Part shown: one piece after another, positions 33,455 through 44,609 of the stretch
How positions within the stretch are numbered: position 1 is the stretch's first letter
Layout: every line of letters begins with the position of its first letter
Origin: Ascarosepion bandense
Lineage: Eukaryota > Mollusca > Cephalopoda > Sepiida > Sepiidae
Length of the DNA stretch: 64,000 nucleotides
Assembly: GCA_037127315.1 (NCBI GenBank)
Contig: JBBBDQ010001270.1
Coordinates: forward strand, 1,972,501-2,036,500
Reading direction: 5' to 3'
The notes under the pieces: generated by a model
Told to the model about the DNA's origin: nothing
Database searches by the model: none
What the model saw: only the letters and a program-made list of their open reading frames with translations
Translations under genes and position numbers: made by a program

Positions 33455-34050
33455 ATGTGCGTTGTGGTGAAGTGGATATCGGCTGGGAGAAACCAGAAAG
33501 CCGAGTTCGAATTCTAGTTGAATTCGTTGCATTCACTTTCGCGCTAATACCCTTCGGAAAGGTATTAATCCGTCTCTTCCTTTCAGTTATGGGTTAATAT
33601 ATCAGGACAGATTGGGTTCTATAGCCTTGGCTGGCAACAAGTCCACTGCAGAAAATAATGGCAATCAACTGCGGGATAATCTTCTGCCGATTCAGTCATA
33701 TCTCTTTTGAGACATCATCGCTTAAGCGTATATCACGTATGGCACTTGACTTTGGATGTGCGTTGTGGTGCAGTGGAAATCGGGGAGCCGAGTTCGAATT
33801 CTAATTGAATTCGTTGCATTCATTTACGCGCAAATACTTTTGATAAAGGTATTTATCCATCTCTTCCGTCTAGTTATGGGTTAAATAACAGGACAGATTG
33901 GGTTCTATAGCTTTTTGCTGGCAACCAGTCTACCGCAGAAAGTAATGGCAACCTACTGCGGGATAATCTTCTATTAGTCAATCATGTTACTTTCGAGACA
34001 TGATCGCCCAAGTGTGTTTCACGTATTGCACTTAAATGACTGACTGATAT
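33455..34050 (+). mobile_element. two SINE family A copies in tandem
   Basis: Copy 1 (33455-33750) and copy 2 (33752-34050), each from gtgcgttgtggtg head to cacttgact or cttaaatgactgactga end. They differ by several substitutions, and copy 2 has a short deletion in the tRNA-like part. Confidence 0.88.
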
Positions 34051-34097
34051 AATAATAAATCCTGGTCCCGGAGATTCAGACAGAAAAAGAAAATAAT

Positions 34098-34676
34098 GGC
34101 AGACCTGAAAGAGACTGCCACCATCTTTCAATTTGTGGTTTTTCTTTTTTTTCTCTCTCTCTTTTTCAGCGCAGTCTTATCGATTATTACATAAAGTTCA
34201 TGATTATAAAAAAATTGAAAAAATTTCAATATTTAAACAATTTTAAGGAGAGCGGCTCACTTTCTCATACAACGTTATAGTAGTCGTTCCAAAATGGAGG
34301 ATCGATTTACTATAAGGTTGTATGAGAAACTGAACCCCCCACCCCAAATTATTTAAATATTGGAATTTTTACAATTTTCTTTTGTCAATCGGAAAGTTTA
34401 GGGTGCAATTGATAAGATTGCACAAAAAAAAATTTAAAGGTGGTGGTTATGTTGTACCGGCGAGTGGTTTCAAAATGGAGGATCGATTTACTATAACGTT
34501 GTATGAAAAACTGATCCCCCGCTAAAATTGTTTAAATATTGAAAGTTTTCAAAATTTTTTTGTCAATCGGAAAGTTTAGGGTGTAATTGATGAGACTGCA
34601 CTGAAAAAAGTGAAAAAAACAAAAAAATGAAAAGCATCTAATTTAAAAAGTGGTGGTAGTCTCCTTCAGGTCCGCC
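34098..34676. mobile_element. MITE with 26-bp terminal inverted repeats
   Basis: Left TIR 34098-34123 (ggcagacctgaaagagac then tgccacca) and right TIR 34651-34676 match at 23 of 26 bases in inverted orientation. Inside, a ~190-bp segment is duplicated (aaaatggaggatcgatttac at 34291 and 34478). The first also forms a 22-nt-arm hairpin (34261-34282 with 34308-34329, one mismatch). No transposase; lies ~220 bp beyond the mGluR exon donor. Confidence 0.72.
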
Positions 34677-34894
34677 AAAATGATTTCTATTGTAAATTCT
34701 AAAGAATCTTTTTTTTTCCTTAGCTTTTTTCCTTTTCTTTTTTTTCGTTGTTACAAAAACGTCGGGAACAGAAAGGATTTTTTTGTCTTCCTGATATTTA
34801 AAGCTGCACTGATTTTTTTTATTTATTTATTACAGAATAGATGACAGTTCAGTTTTCAATGTTTACGGTTCACAGCATTTAAAAAAAAACTTAC

Positions 34895-35093
34895 CTTAAC
34901 ATATCCCTTCTTACAAGGTTTACTGCACACAGATTCTACGATCCTTGTCGGGTATCGACCAATGCCAGGCCAGTAAATATTTGTGTCATTCATCACAAGG
35001 ACACCATTGTTCCAGGAACCAACTTTCACATAAGCATAAGTGGCGTTCTCGTCACCCATACCATCAAATCGTTGGAAGTTCATGATGTCATAC
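34895..35093 (-). CDS. metabotropic glutamate receptor, next exon (end of binding domain, start of Cys-rich domain)
   Basis: This exon continues directly from the one at 45567-45810. Its first base G completes the Arg codon, after which it reads YDIMNFQRF, then YVKVGSWNNGVLVMND, then the ESVCSKPCKKGYVK segment. The Cys-x-x-x-Cys motif is the usual start of the cysteine-rich (NCD3G) domain that links the ligand-binding domain to the seven-helix domain. The acceptor is ttttttcag just above 35093. The donor is AAG followed by gtaagt (RC of 34889-34894). Length is 199 nt = 1 + 66 codons, so the downstream intron is phase 0. No exon for the rest of the Cys-rich or transmembrane domains is visible at lower coordinates, so the next intron is longer than 34.8 kb or leaves the window. 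A MITE lies about 220 bp beyond the donor and a 78-bp satellite starts about 130 bp before the acceptor. Confidence 0.94.
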
Positions 35094-35224
35094 CTGAAAA
35101 AAGACAAATAGACGTGACTGGATGAGAAAATATTTACTAAGAAATATTCAACAAATAATAACAGTGCCTTCTAGGAGATAGTTCGAAAAAATTAAACTTC
35201 GATAGGAGTTTGAAATTCAAACAC

Positions 35225-36655
35225 TATCCAACGCCAGAGAAAAAGATCGAGAGAATAGCAAAGTAAAATTCTATATACTTTTGAAATTTAAATAAATCAC
35301 CCAATCCAAGGTCAGAGAAGAAGATCGAGAGAATAGCAAAGTAAAATTCGATATACTTTTGAAATTTAAACGAATCACCCAACCCAAGGTCAGAGAAGAA
35401 GATCGAGAGAATAGCAAAGTAAAATTCTATATACTTTTGAAATTTAAACGAATCACCCAATCCAAGGTCAGAGAAGAAGATCGAGAAAATAGCAAAGTAA
35501 AATTCGATATATTTTGAAATTTAAACGAATCACCCAATCCAAGGTCAGAGAAGAAGATCGAGAGAATAGCAAAGTAAAATTCGATATATTTTGAAATTTA
35601 AACGAATCACCCAATCCAAGGTCAGAGAAGAAGATCGAGAGAATAGCAAAGTAAAATTCGATATATTTTGAAATTTAAACGAATCACCCAATCGAAGGTC
35701 AGAGAAGAAGATCGAGAGAATAGCAAAGTAAAATTCTATATACTTTTGGAAATTTAAACGAATCACCCAATCCAAGGTCAGAAAAGAAGATCGAGAGAAT
35801 AGCAAAGTAAAATTCTATATACTTTTGAAATTTAAACGAATCACCCAATCCAAGGTCAGAGAAGAAGATCGAGAGAATAGCAAAGTAAAATTCGATATAT
35901 TTTGAAATTTAAACGAATCATCCAATCCAAGGTCAGAGAAGAAGATCGAGAGAATAGCAAAGTAAAATTCGATATATTTTGAAATTTAAACGAATCATCC
36001 AATCCAAGTTCAGGGAAGAAGATCGAGAGAATAGCAAAATAAAATTCTATATACTTTTGAAATTTAAACGAATCACCCAATCCAAGGTCAGAGAAGAAGA
36101 TCGAGAGAATAGCAAAGTAACATTCTATATACTTTTGAAATTTAAACGAATCATCCAATCCAAGGTCAGAGAAGAAGATCGAGATAATAGCAAAGTAAAA
36201 TTCTATATACTTTTGAAAGTCAAACGAATTACCCAATCCAAGGTCAGTGAAGAATATCGAGAGAATAGCAGAGTAAAATTCTATATACTTTTGAAATTTA
36301 AACGAATCACCCAATCCAAGGTCAGAGAAGAAGATCGAGAGAATAGCAAAGTAAAATTCTATATACTTTTGAAATTTAAACGAATCACCCAATCCAAGGT
36401 CAGAGAAGAAGATCGAGATAATAGCAAAGTAAAATTCTATATACTTTTGAAAGTCAAACGAATTACCCAATCCAAGGTCAGTGAAGAATATCGAGAGAAT
36501 AGCAGAGTAAAATTCTATATACTTTTGAAATTCAAACAAATCACCCAATCTAAGGCCAGAGAACAAGATCGAGAGAATAGCAAAGTAAAATTCTATATAC
36601 TTTTAAAATTCAAGCAAATCACCCAATCTAGATCCAGAAAAAAAGAACAGTAAAA
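35225..36655. repeat. 78-bp satellite, about 18 units, in mGluR intron
   Basis: The unit is aaggtcagagaagaagatcg, agagaatagcaaagtaaaat, tctatatacttttgaaattt, aaacgaatcacccaatcc. Since 78 = 3 x 26 it stays open on both strands: 236 codons on minus (35856-36566, LGDSFKFQKYIEFYFAILSI type) and 224 on plus (35979-36653, SKVREEDRENSKVKFYILLK type). A 77-bp variant (tatattttg) breaks frames elsewhere. The two-strand openness and repeat purity argue that neither is a gene. Confidence 0.93.
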
Positions 36656-37380
36656 TTCTACATGGATTTCACAATCCATTCAGAAGAGCGTCCTTATTTA
36701 TAATAATGTTTAAGCCAATGCGTTCTTTCAGTTATTTTAATACATACTAGTTTTAACCTGTTAAAATATCACGGTTTTCTTATATTCTGATGAGTCTTAA
36801 TTATTCAGTCAATGATAAATTCTATGACAATAAAATTTTCGTAGAAATTCCCCTATTGCATCGTCAATTATTTAAACTTAACAACTTCAAGAAAATATTG
36901 CAATAGCAATCATAAATATGAAGTTCTCTTTCTTCTTCGTTCATATCATTCCTCCTTGCTTGTATTCGTTCTGTATTATGTGTACGAATTGTCTCTCTTC
37001 TTCTAGTAATCGTTCTCGTCTTCTTCTCTGCCGTTCTGTTGATGTCTCTCTTTGTTGTTTTATTCTATTTTTCATTTCAATGATTTTCTCTGGAAAAATG
37101 CATGGATTATGTATTTACAAAATGTATTTCATTTCATTCATTACAGCAAAAGCGTGACACACGTACGTATCGAGGTAGTTATTACTTTATTATAAAGACT
37201 ACGATTTGCTATGTTGTTCACAGCGAGAACTGAAGGATCGAATAGATAAAATAAATAAAAATAAACGGATGGAAAGTATTTTCCTAGCTGAAGAAAAACC
37301 CAGGTGAAGACAGCAAACAAGGACTTTAAATTATTATTTAAAGAACAAAAACGCTATAAGTACAATAACACTCACTCTCT
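36656..37380. other. no recognised feature
   Basis: Intronic AT-rich sequence. No repeat recognised. Confidence 0.45.
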
Positions 37381-37383
37381 CTC

Positions 37384-37430
<47 letters not shown>
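37374..37430. repeat. (CT)n then (TA)n microsatellite
   Basis: ctctctctctct followed by a long ta run. Confidence 0.95.
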
Positions 37431-37434
<4 letters not shown>

Positions 37435-37640
37435 GACTTGCGGTATGCGACCCTCCTAATCAGTGAACACCTGTTGTTAACTACCGTTTTCCTATGCACG
37501 GACAATTTGCTAATCTTAATTGACCCTCAGTGAGCGACCACCTCCAGAACGCGACCAGCACTAACGAGTGAAAATCATTGATCAAGCAACCACTTTAAAA
37601 AAAATCCATTTTGGTCGTACACTGCGAACTTCTAAATTAA
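37431..37640 (+). mobile_element. pogo/Tigger-like DNA transposon end
   Basis: Begins gtgagacttgcggtatgcga right after (TA)n and contains repeated agcgaccacct and gcgaccagc phrases, the style of Tigger-type 5' ends (TA target). The transposase and the other end were not found. Confidence 0.4.
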
Positions 37641-38223
37641 GAGAAACTAAATGAGTAATCTATTTCATTTCTCTTTGATCTAAGCCAGGAACACTTCCTC
37701 ATTGTTTGTTATTGTAGTGTTGTATGAAAATGTTATTTTTTTGTTGAAATATACAATGCCTTAGTTCACCTCACAGCCAAACATCGGCTGTTTTGTACAA
37801 CATGTATTGCATTTAACATATTCAAGGGATTTATCGCAGTCTCTGTACTGACTTAAATAACTTCACGGATGGGGAAAATCACAACTATGTCCCTTTCTCA
37901 AATGTCTATCTATTTCGTTCCTTTATTTTTTTGTGTATCTATCTACTCTATTTCTATCAGAGTATATCTATCCCTATCTCTCTCTGTTTCTCCATCCACC
38001 TCCTCCACGATCTCTGTCAGTTTTGTGTATATTTTTTGTTTGTTTTTTCCATGTATTATCGCAGATTCTCTTTTGCTATCACTCACTTATAAGAAAAAAA
38101 AAACTGAAACCGTATATGTCGCCAATTTTTCCAAGCTACTTTTAGTACAGGTATGAAAAGGTAAGCAATAAATGTATATGTACCTTTATTTTTTTATTTC
38201 AGTTTATTTTTTTATATATCATT

Positions 38224-38277
<54 letters not shown>

Positions 38278-38750
38278 TTTTAAAAAAATAGTTTTTATAT
38301 ATTTTTTACAATATTATTTTTTTATATTTTTTATTTATTTTTAATACTAAATCCAATTTACCTTTACACATTAAGATTAATTTTTATTAACTTTTACCAG
38401 GGCCCTTACAATAAATATCATAATATATAATAAAATATAATCAATTTTCGTTCCTTTCGTACTAAGCCGCCATTAATTAATTTCTGTAAGTCTTCAAATA
38501 TAATTAAAATCGAATTTAACTCGTGAATTGCGAATATTCTTTAGCTTTTTAAGTAAATTATTTTCAGGAATGTGTATTTGTGTGTATGTGCGTAGGATTT
38601 TGTACGCGTGTGGTTGTGTGTGTTGTGTGTTTTACACTAACTCACTCCCATTCTTGAAAGACTCTTCCCATCTGCCCAACCCTCATCTTCGGTATCCTTA
38701 CCCATCTATCACCCCCCATTCTGACATTTCCTACAACTAACCACTCTGTG
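37641..38750. other. no recognised gene
   Basis: Intronic T-rich DNA with a (TA)n run at 38237-38272 and tgtgtg bits near 38575-38630. Small frames are low-complexity. Confidence 0.5.
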
Positions 38751-38756
38751 TCTTTT

Positions 38757-39657
38757 CACCAGATTTGTTCAACCTATACAGCGAGAATATTTTGAGGACC
38801 CTAGATGACACACCAGGATTTATTATTGGAGGCCACAACCTGAACAACATAAGATACGCGGACGATACAGTACTGATTGCGGACACGGAAAGGAAACTGC
38901 AAGATCTAATACAGAAAGTAGCAGTGGAGAGTGACAAGATGGGACTACAAATAAACTTTAAGAAAACTGAGTGCATGGTCATCAGCAAAAGATACAACCC
39001 AAAATGCCAAATACAGGTGGGGGATAACAGAATCAAACAAGTCCAAGAATTTAAGTACCTAGGAAGTGTTCTAACAGGAGATGGAAAGTGCGACACGGAG
39101 ATCCGAAGGCGAATTGGCATGGCAAAGGACGCGTTCCAGAAGATGAGCAAAATACTAACACACAGGAAGATCTCAATAGAAACGAAGAAAAGAGTGCTAG
39201 ACTGCTACGTGATGTCAGTTCTTCAGTACGGCTGTGAATGCTGGACAATATCATCGAAAATGAGGACAAAACTGGAAGCGGCCGAAATGTGGTTCTACAG
39301 AAGGATGCTACGGATATCGTGGACTGAGCATATAAGCAACGACGAAGTGTTAGAAAGAATGGCAACAAAAAGGAAATTGATGCTGAGCATCAGGAAGAGA
39401 CAACTGAGGTTCCTGGGACATGCAATGAGGAAGGAGAGCCTGGAGAACCTGATACTGACTGGTCAGATAGAAGGAAGGAGAGACAGAGGAAGGCAGCGGA
39501 TAACATATTTGCAGGGCCTGATCAGGTGGATGACGGAACGGGGGTTGCCAGGAGCAACAGGAGCAAACATACTAAGAGCCACAAGGGATAGGGAGACGTG
39601 GAGATCCATGATCGCCAACGTCCTGAAGGGACAGGGCACATAGAAGAAGAAGAAGAA
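38757..39657 (+). mobile_element. RTE-like LINE 3' fragment with 292-codon open RT reading frame
   Basis: The best copy of the family in the window. The frame at 38765-39643 begins FNLYSENILRTLDDTPGF, contains the catalytic NNIRYADDTVLIADTE (RT motif YADD), then KYLGSVLTGDGKCDTE and the long C-terminal domain (DCYVMSVLQYGCECWTIS, WFYRRMLRIS, LRFLGHAMRKESLENLILT). It stops just before the tail tagaagaagaagaa. The endonuclease and front half of RT are missing (5' truncation). It is antisense to the mGluR gene. The openness and tail suggest recent insertion. Confidence 0.93.
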
Positions 39658-39739
39658 CCACTCCTACTCTTTACCTTCCCCTATGTAGCCCCATGCGCAA
39701 TAGTGGCAATGGAATGCCTTGCTTGGGGTGAAATGATTA

Positions 39740-39740
<1 letters not shown>
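39658..39740 (+). mobile_element. LINE2 3' tail fragment
   Basis: Reads ctactctttaccttccccta to gcttggggtgaaatgatta, the 3' terminus of LINE2. The RTE-like fragment ends directly against it, so it may have inserted there. Confidence 0.7.

Positions 39741-39778
<38 letters not shown>
39741..39778. repeat. (TA)n microsatellite
   Basis: Pure ta run directly after the LINE2 tail. Confidence 0.95.
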
Positions 39779-39782
<4 letters not shown>

Positions 39783-40719
39783 CGTGTATAAACTTGTTAA
39801 ATTAATATACTCCTTAAGTTAATATTTTTTATTTTTTTTATGCTTTATTAATTATTTAATTTAAATCTAATTTTCAGATTTATATTTATATTTGTCTGTC
39901 AATTTTTTTCCTAAAAATTTTTGTTCTATAAAATTTGTCCCATTTATTTAAGGTAAAAGCCGATATGATTTATTTTTCAACACGAATGATAACAATTTGC
40001 CTTGTTTGGAAATAGATTTTTTTCTGAGCTTACTTCCCTGTCAACCACCCCTTCCCCACTTTTGACTTCTTTCCTTTTTCTTTTTTCTTTTTTTTTTCTT
40101 TCTTTTCATTTTCTTCTTCCCCCTACTATTTTTTTCTCCCAGACATGGCTAATTTTCAACTTTTAAACTCTCGACTCAGTTAAGGTGTAGGGGATTTTAA
40201 AAAATCTAATAAAAAAAATAGACATAGATATCTGTCTGATTTCTTATTAATCCCAACCCATTAACTTTTTGTGATGAAATTTTTTTTTGGAAATCTGCCG
40301 GTATAATATCTTTGTTCATTTTGTCATTTTTTTAATAAAGTTCGGTGCTGAGGTCGCGAGAATTTTCTCGTAGAAATGGCCATTCAACGCATTTGAACAT
40401 CGGAATTTTGTTTTATTTTATATATATATAATTCTTTTTTGGGTTTATATTTACTGTTCAACATTTTCTTTCATATATCATGCGTGTTTGTTTGTACGTC
40501 GTCTGGCGTTAGTATGTTTAATCTTGTTTAATCTTGTATGTTAGTGTGTGCGTTCAAATCTCTTTCCAGAGTGATAAACGGAGATACAACGGTATTATTA
40601 CGAAGAAATTATTCAAAGTCGAAAGAAAAGACATTCTATGTGCCGTGTTTTTATTAGTTCTTAATAAGGTCTTAGCAGTTTTCATCTCCCTCAAATGCCG
40701 TTCTATCAACAATTTATAC

Positions 40720-40720
<1 letters not shown>
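39779..40720. other. no recognised gene
   Basis: Intronic T-rich sequence with poly-pyrimidine stretches near 40075-40140. Nothing recognised. Confidence 0.45.

Positions 40721-40769
<49 letters not shown>
40721..40769. repeat. (CA)n microsatellite
   Basis: About 24 ca units. It replaces the left half of the adjacent MITE. Confidence 0.95.
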
Positions 40770-40771
<2 letters not shown>

Positions 40772-41262
40772 TATCCGAATCATCCTAAATTTTCTTCATT
40801 CTTTCATTGAAAAAACTGCAATATAGGTAATTATTCAATATTTATAAATTCATTTGATGCACATGGTATTGTGCAGTATTAACAAAAGAACCATTCTATT
40901 TTCATTTACAATTATTCACTTGGCAATAAGTTCGAATTCCAGTTGAATTCATTACATTCACTTTCGCGCAAATACTCTTGGGAAAGATATTAATGCGTCT
41001 ATTCCTTCTAGTTATGGTTTAAATAACAGGACAGAGTGGGTTCTATGGCCTTGGTTGGAAAACCAGTCTAACACAGAAAGCAATGGCAACCTACTGCGGG
41101 ATAATCTTCTGCCCAGTCAGTCATTTCTGTTTCGTGACATGATCGCCCAAGCGTGTTTCACGTATGGCACTTAACTGACTGACTGAATAAGTACTAAAAA
41201 TGGTATGAAATACAATATTTTTTTTTAAAACTGGCGTAGCCTAATAATTATGGCCAGTAGCA
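40770..41262. mobile_element. Tc1-type MITE right half, split by a SINE
   Basis: 40770-40930 and 41186-41262 together match the right half of the MITE at 41550-41942 and end cctaataattatggccagtag. The SINE A at 40931-41185 lies between, flanked by the 6-bp duplication aataag (40925-40930 and 41186-41191). Confidence 0.82.
40931..41185 (+). mobile_element. SINE family A, 5' truncated, with target-site duplication
   Basis: Starts within the B-box region (ttcgaattccagttgaattc) and ends cttaactgactgactg. The aataag duplication flanks it on both sides. The truncated start shows that 5'-incomplete copies can insert. Confidence 0.9.
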
Positions 41263-41549
41263 TATATATTATCCTACGTTTATAGCACGATTCAGTGTTT
41301 CATACACTATGTAAACATCAGGTTCTTATTATGCACTGACCATTTCTAGACTTGAATTCAAAATTCAAATCTATGAATGATGATTGCATAGTGCATGAAA
41401 CACCGAATCGTGCTATAGACGTAGGATAATATGTATATTTATTAATATATATATATATTTAATAGTTCTGTTATATTACATTGAGCAATGTTCTAACAAC
41501 AACAGAAAAATATCTATTTATATCTGTGTGAACCTGCGTACCATATGTA

Positions 41550-41942
41550 CACTAGCGGCCGTAATTATTAGGCCACCGCATTTTTTTTTCAGAAATAATG
41601 TATTTCATACTATTTTTAGTATTTGCTGCCAAGTTGTTAATTCTAAATAAAAATAGAATGGTTCTTTTGTTATTATTACAAATTTTGCAAGACAAGGAAA
41701 AAAAGATAAACTCGTCCGAATCACCCTAAATTTTCTTCATTATTTCATTGATGAGACTGCAATATAGGTAATTATTAAATATTTATAAATTCATTTGATG
41801 CGCATGTTATTGTGTAGTATTAACAAAAGAACCATTTTATTTTCATTTACAATTATTCACTTGGCAATAAATACTAAGAAATAGTATGAAATCCATAAAT
41901 ATTTTAAACACTGGGGTGTTCTAATAATTATGGCCGGTAGTG
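41550..41942. mobile_element. Tc1-type MITE, complete (393 bp)
   Basis: Flanked by TA (41548-41549 and 41943-41944). The left tip cactagcggccgtaattatt is the inverted complement of the right tip (ctaataattatggccggtagtg) with few mismatches, and inverted similarity runs about 110 bp inward (gtatttcatac / gtatgaaat; ttgccaag / cttggcaa). TA duplication and CACT-type tips fit Tc1/mariner non-autonomous elements. Confidence 0.85.
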
Positions 41943-41977
41943 TATATTTACTGATCCCCCCACAAACACACACACAC

Positions 41978-42008
41978 ATATATATATATATATATTTCAT
42001 TCGTTGTC

Positions 42009-42043
<35 letters not shown>

Positions 42044-42370
42044 TGTGTGTATTTTGGCAGCATTTTTCATTAATGCAGGTTTCATTGAATAATATAGACA
42101 AGTTTTGTCTATTAATTTTGTGTAGGATCCGTTCATACCGTCTGATATACTTGATGGTGATGTCGTTGAAAGACAACAAAAAATCACAGTAATTGTTGAT
42201 TTTTTTATCGGGTCTAAGCTTTCGGCTCACAAAGCCATTATCAAAGAGCAAATATTAACACACAGTAAACATAGAACATTTAAGTTATTAACAATAAAGA
42301 GAAAAATTAATCAATAGACAAAACTTGTCTATATTATTCAATGAAACCTGCATTAATATATATATATATA
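41978..42370 (-). mobile_element. PLE terminal repeat (subfamily 2), inverted pair with (TA)n
   Basis: (TA)n, then a full minus-strand terminal repeat at 42040-42250 (INRQNLSILFNETCIN coding segment and the hairpin motif at 42220-42246, GAAA box and GGCT/AGCC stem), then at 42311-42357 a plus-strand fragment of the same segment ending again in (TA)n. Confidence 0.7.
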
Positions 42371-42371
42371 T

Positions 42372-43099
42372 ACTAACAGTAGAGCTTAGCGTTGCTCGGG
42401 TGTAATGAAAGCTTTAAAACTAATCCATGGTCCTGGAGCTCAGACTCTTTGGACATTGGCACGAAAGACTAAAAAGCAATAGTTGTTTCCAGTTAAAGAC
42501 AAACCGTAGACTGAAAGAAAAATGAATGGATGTAAGTCAAATTTTGATTTCCTGGTATCGATATCAAATAAGTTTTTTTCGTCGTAAACTGAATTTTGAA
42601 GGTTAAATAAGACCTCTGAGTAAATTGTATCATAGATGAGACTAAGAACTACAATTATACCTACTTAGAGCCAAACCCGAAGCAAAAGCCAAAATAAAAG
42701 GAGTGAAAAAATACAGACATTCAGGCAGATAAATACACACGCACAAAAACAAATTGCCTTATATATATATATATATATATATATATTATCGATTTTCTGC
42801 GCTATTGCAGGAACTGCAACCTTGAAATTTTTGAATATCGTTTCTTATGTCTTTGTCTATGAGTGTATAAAATTTGATTAAAATCTGGCCACTCTTTCTA
42901 TAACCTGATTTTTTCGATTATCGAATTTCGATACTTATCGGGGGTACCTCGACACAAAACCTAGCTAAGAACACTTGCAGACACTTATAGTACAACTGTG
43001 TAAATTTTCAATAAAATCGATTCAGCCATTTCGGAGTCTATAGGTAACGGATACACACACACACACACACACATACACACAAACGTCAATTTATAAATA

Positions 43100-43105
<6 letters not shown>
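42372..43105 (+). repeat. interspersed repeat R6, copy with internal insertion
   Basis: Ends match 27797-28310. The middle (about 42570-42790) holds ~200 bp of extra sequence finishing in (TA)n. Preceded and followed by (TA)n and PLE pieces. Confidence 0.7.

Positions 43106-43144
<39 letters not shown>
43106..43144. repeat. (TA)n microsatellite
   Basis: Pure ta run between R6 and a PLE end. Confidence 0.95.
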
Positions 43145-43149
<5 letters not shown>

Positions 43150-43370
43150 CAATTTTGATATTTCCAAAAACGTACTCAAATGTCTGTAATCAAACCAGGG
43201 ACCACAACACCAATATTTTGTCACTGTCTTCGGCCATCCGCCACGGTAGGGATGGACTTATATTTTTAATTCAATTCTCTTTATTGTTAATAGCTTAAAT
43301 GTTCTATGTTTACTCTTTGATAATGGCTTATGTGAGCCGAAAGCTTAGACCTGATAAAAAAAAAAGTGTT
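43145..43370 (+). mobile_element. PLE 3' end fragment (subfamily 2)
   Basis: Starts within the last codons of the ORF (TINFDISKNVLKCL-stop) and carries the 3' region and hairpin motif (43317-43342), close to 27400-27600. 5' truncated into (TA)n. Confidence 0.7.
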
Positions 43371-43379
43371 GTGAGAATA

Positions 43380-43735
43380 GTTGGGAGTTAGTGTGATAGG
43401 AGGTGTCTATTGACCCTACATTTAAACACCTGGAGATTGTAACTGTCGGGAAAGCAGACTTGTGGAAGGGAGTTCCACAGGCGGGAAGCGCGAGAAAAGA
43501 AGCTGTTGGAGTAGAATTTACGGTTACATCTTATTTGTTTAACTGTAAAAGGGTGGGACCTAGTTGCTAGTCTATTATCTCGTGTAAATTCGTGCTTGGG
43601 CGGCACCAGTGATCTAAGCTCATCGGAGCAGAAGCCATGAAAGTACTTGTAGAAGAGGCACAGGGAAGCTACATCACGCCGGTAACACTGAAGGAACCTA
43701 GTAGTGTCGGCCTACTTATCTGCCACGATTAGTGA
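43380..43735 (-). mobile_element. LINE2 (Jockey/CR1-like) fragment
   Basis: Minus-strand frame PPKHEFTRDNRLATRSHPFT, then SFFSRASRLWNSLPQVCFP, then KCRVNRHLL-stop; the upstream part gives HGFCSDELRSL and VASLCLFYKYF-like residues. No 3' tail. Confidence 0.88.
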
Positions 43736-43899
43736 GATAGAGGCTTTTTAGGTTTTTTCTGTAAATGGTAATTTTTAATTATGTCTAAATTCCTGTTAAA
43801 TCCCAAAAAATCTGCATCTATTTTCAAAAATGTATTTTGATGTTCTTGTCAGTAATTAAATGGGACTCATCTAACGTTAACAATCATACGGTCCGCTTG

Positions 43900-43974
43900 T
43901 TTTTATTTATTTTATCTAATTTGTTCTTCAGTTCTCACTGTGAACAACATCGTAGTCTTTATAATATAATACAG

Positions 43975-44028
<54 letters not shown>

Positions 44029-44300
44029 TAAACATATATTGTTAAATATAAGAGACAATGAATGTTTATGTTTAATCATGAGCTGTTCTAAACATCGTAT
44101 TTTGGCTTTAATTTCAGGTGAAAATAAAGACAAAAATTCTTCAACATTTGAATATTTTTGATGATGTTGGTTGTAAGCTTTCGGCTCACATGAGCCATCT
44201 TCAGAGAGGTTACGGGGAAAAACACGATTCTATCTTGTGTTGACATAAAACTTTGCTAAGCAGCGATAACAGTTACGAAATCGCAAACGCAGTTCGTAAA
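43900..44300 (-). mobile_element. PLE terminal repeat (subfamily 1)
   Basis: Minus-strand relative of 20870-21150: hairpin motif at 44179-44204 (CTGAAGA, GGCTC/GAGCC stem, GAAA), then SLFSPEIKAKIRCLEQLM coding segment ending in (TA)n (43978-44027). Confidence 0.68.
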
Positions 44301-44609
44301 TTTGTAATGCGGTTCTATGACGTCACACCGCGTGAGAGCTCACATGTTAACAGAACCATATATTTAAATCCAATGTAATGTGTTATGACCAGGTTTAAAC
44401 GTGATTTCATTAAGTGTAGGTTGTTTTGACTTAATGTAGATGGCCTTCAATATCTGAAATTTCTTTTCATTGTGTGTATGAGTGAGGATTATTGTATTGT
44501 TGATTAAAATCTTATGAAGTTTATATATATATTAGATAGATATATATATATATTAGATAGATAGATAGATGTGTGCATGTATAAGAAAGCTTCCCGAATA
44601 GAAGCAATC

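Noticed and set aside
35856..36653. Two overlapping 224-236-codon open frames on opposite strands as possible genes
   Set aside because: They are the two readings of an in-frame 78-bp satellite inside the mGluR intron. Repeat purity, two-strand openness and lack of any motif argue against coding.
36780..36830. Hammerhead start CTGATGAGTC at 36787
   Set aside because: No matching stem II closing strand or GAAA box follows within a usable distance.
38765..39643. 292-codon RT frame as a host gene
   Set aside because: YADD motif, GAA-rich tail, 5' truncation and many relatives in the window identify it as a LINE fragment.
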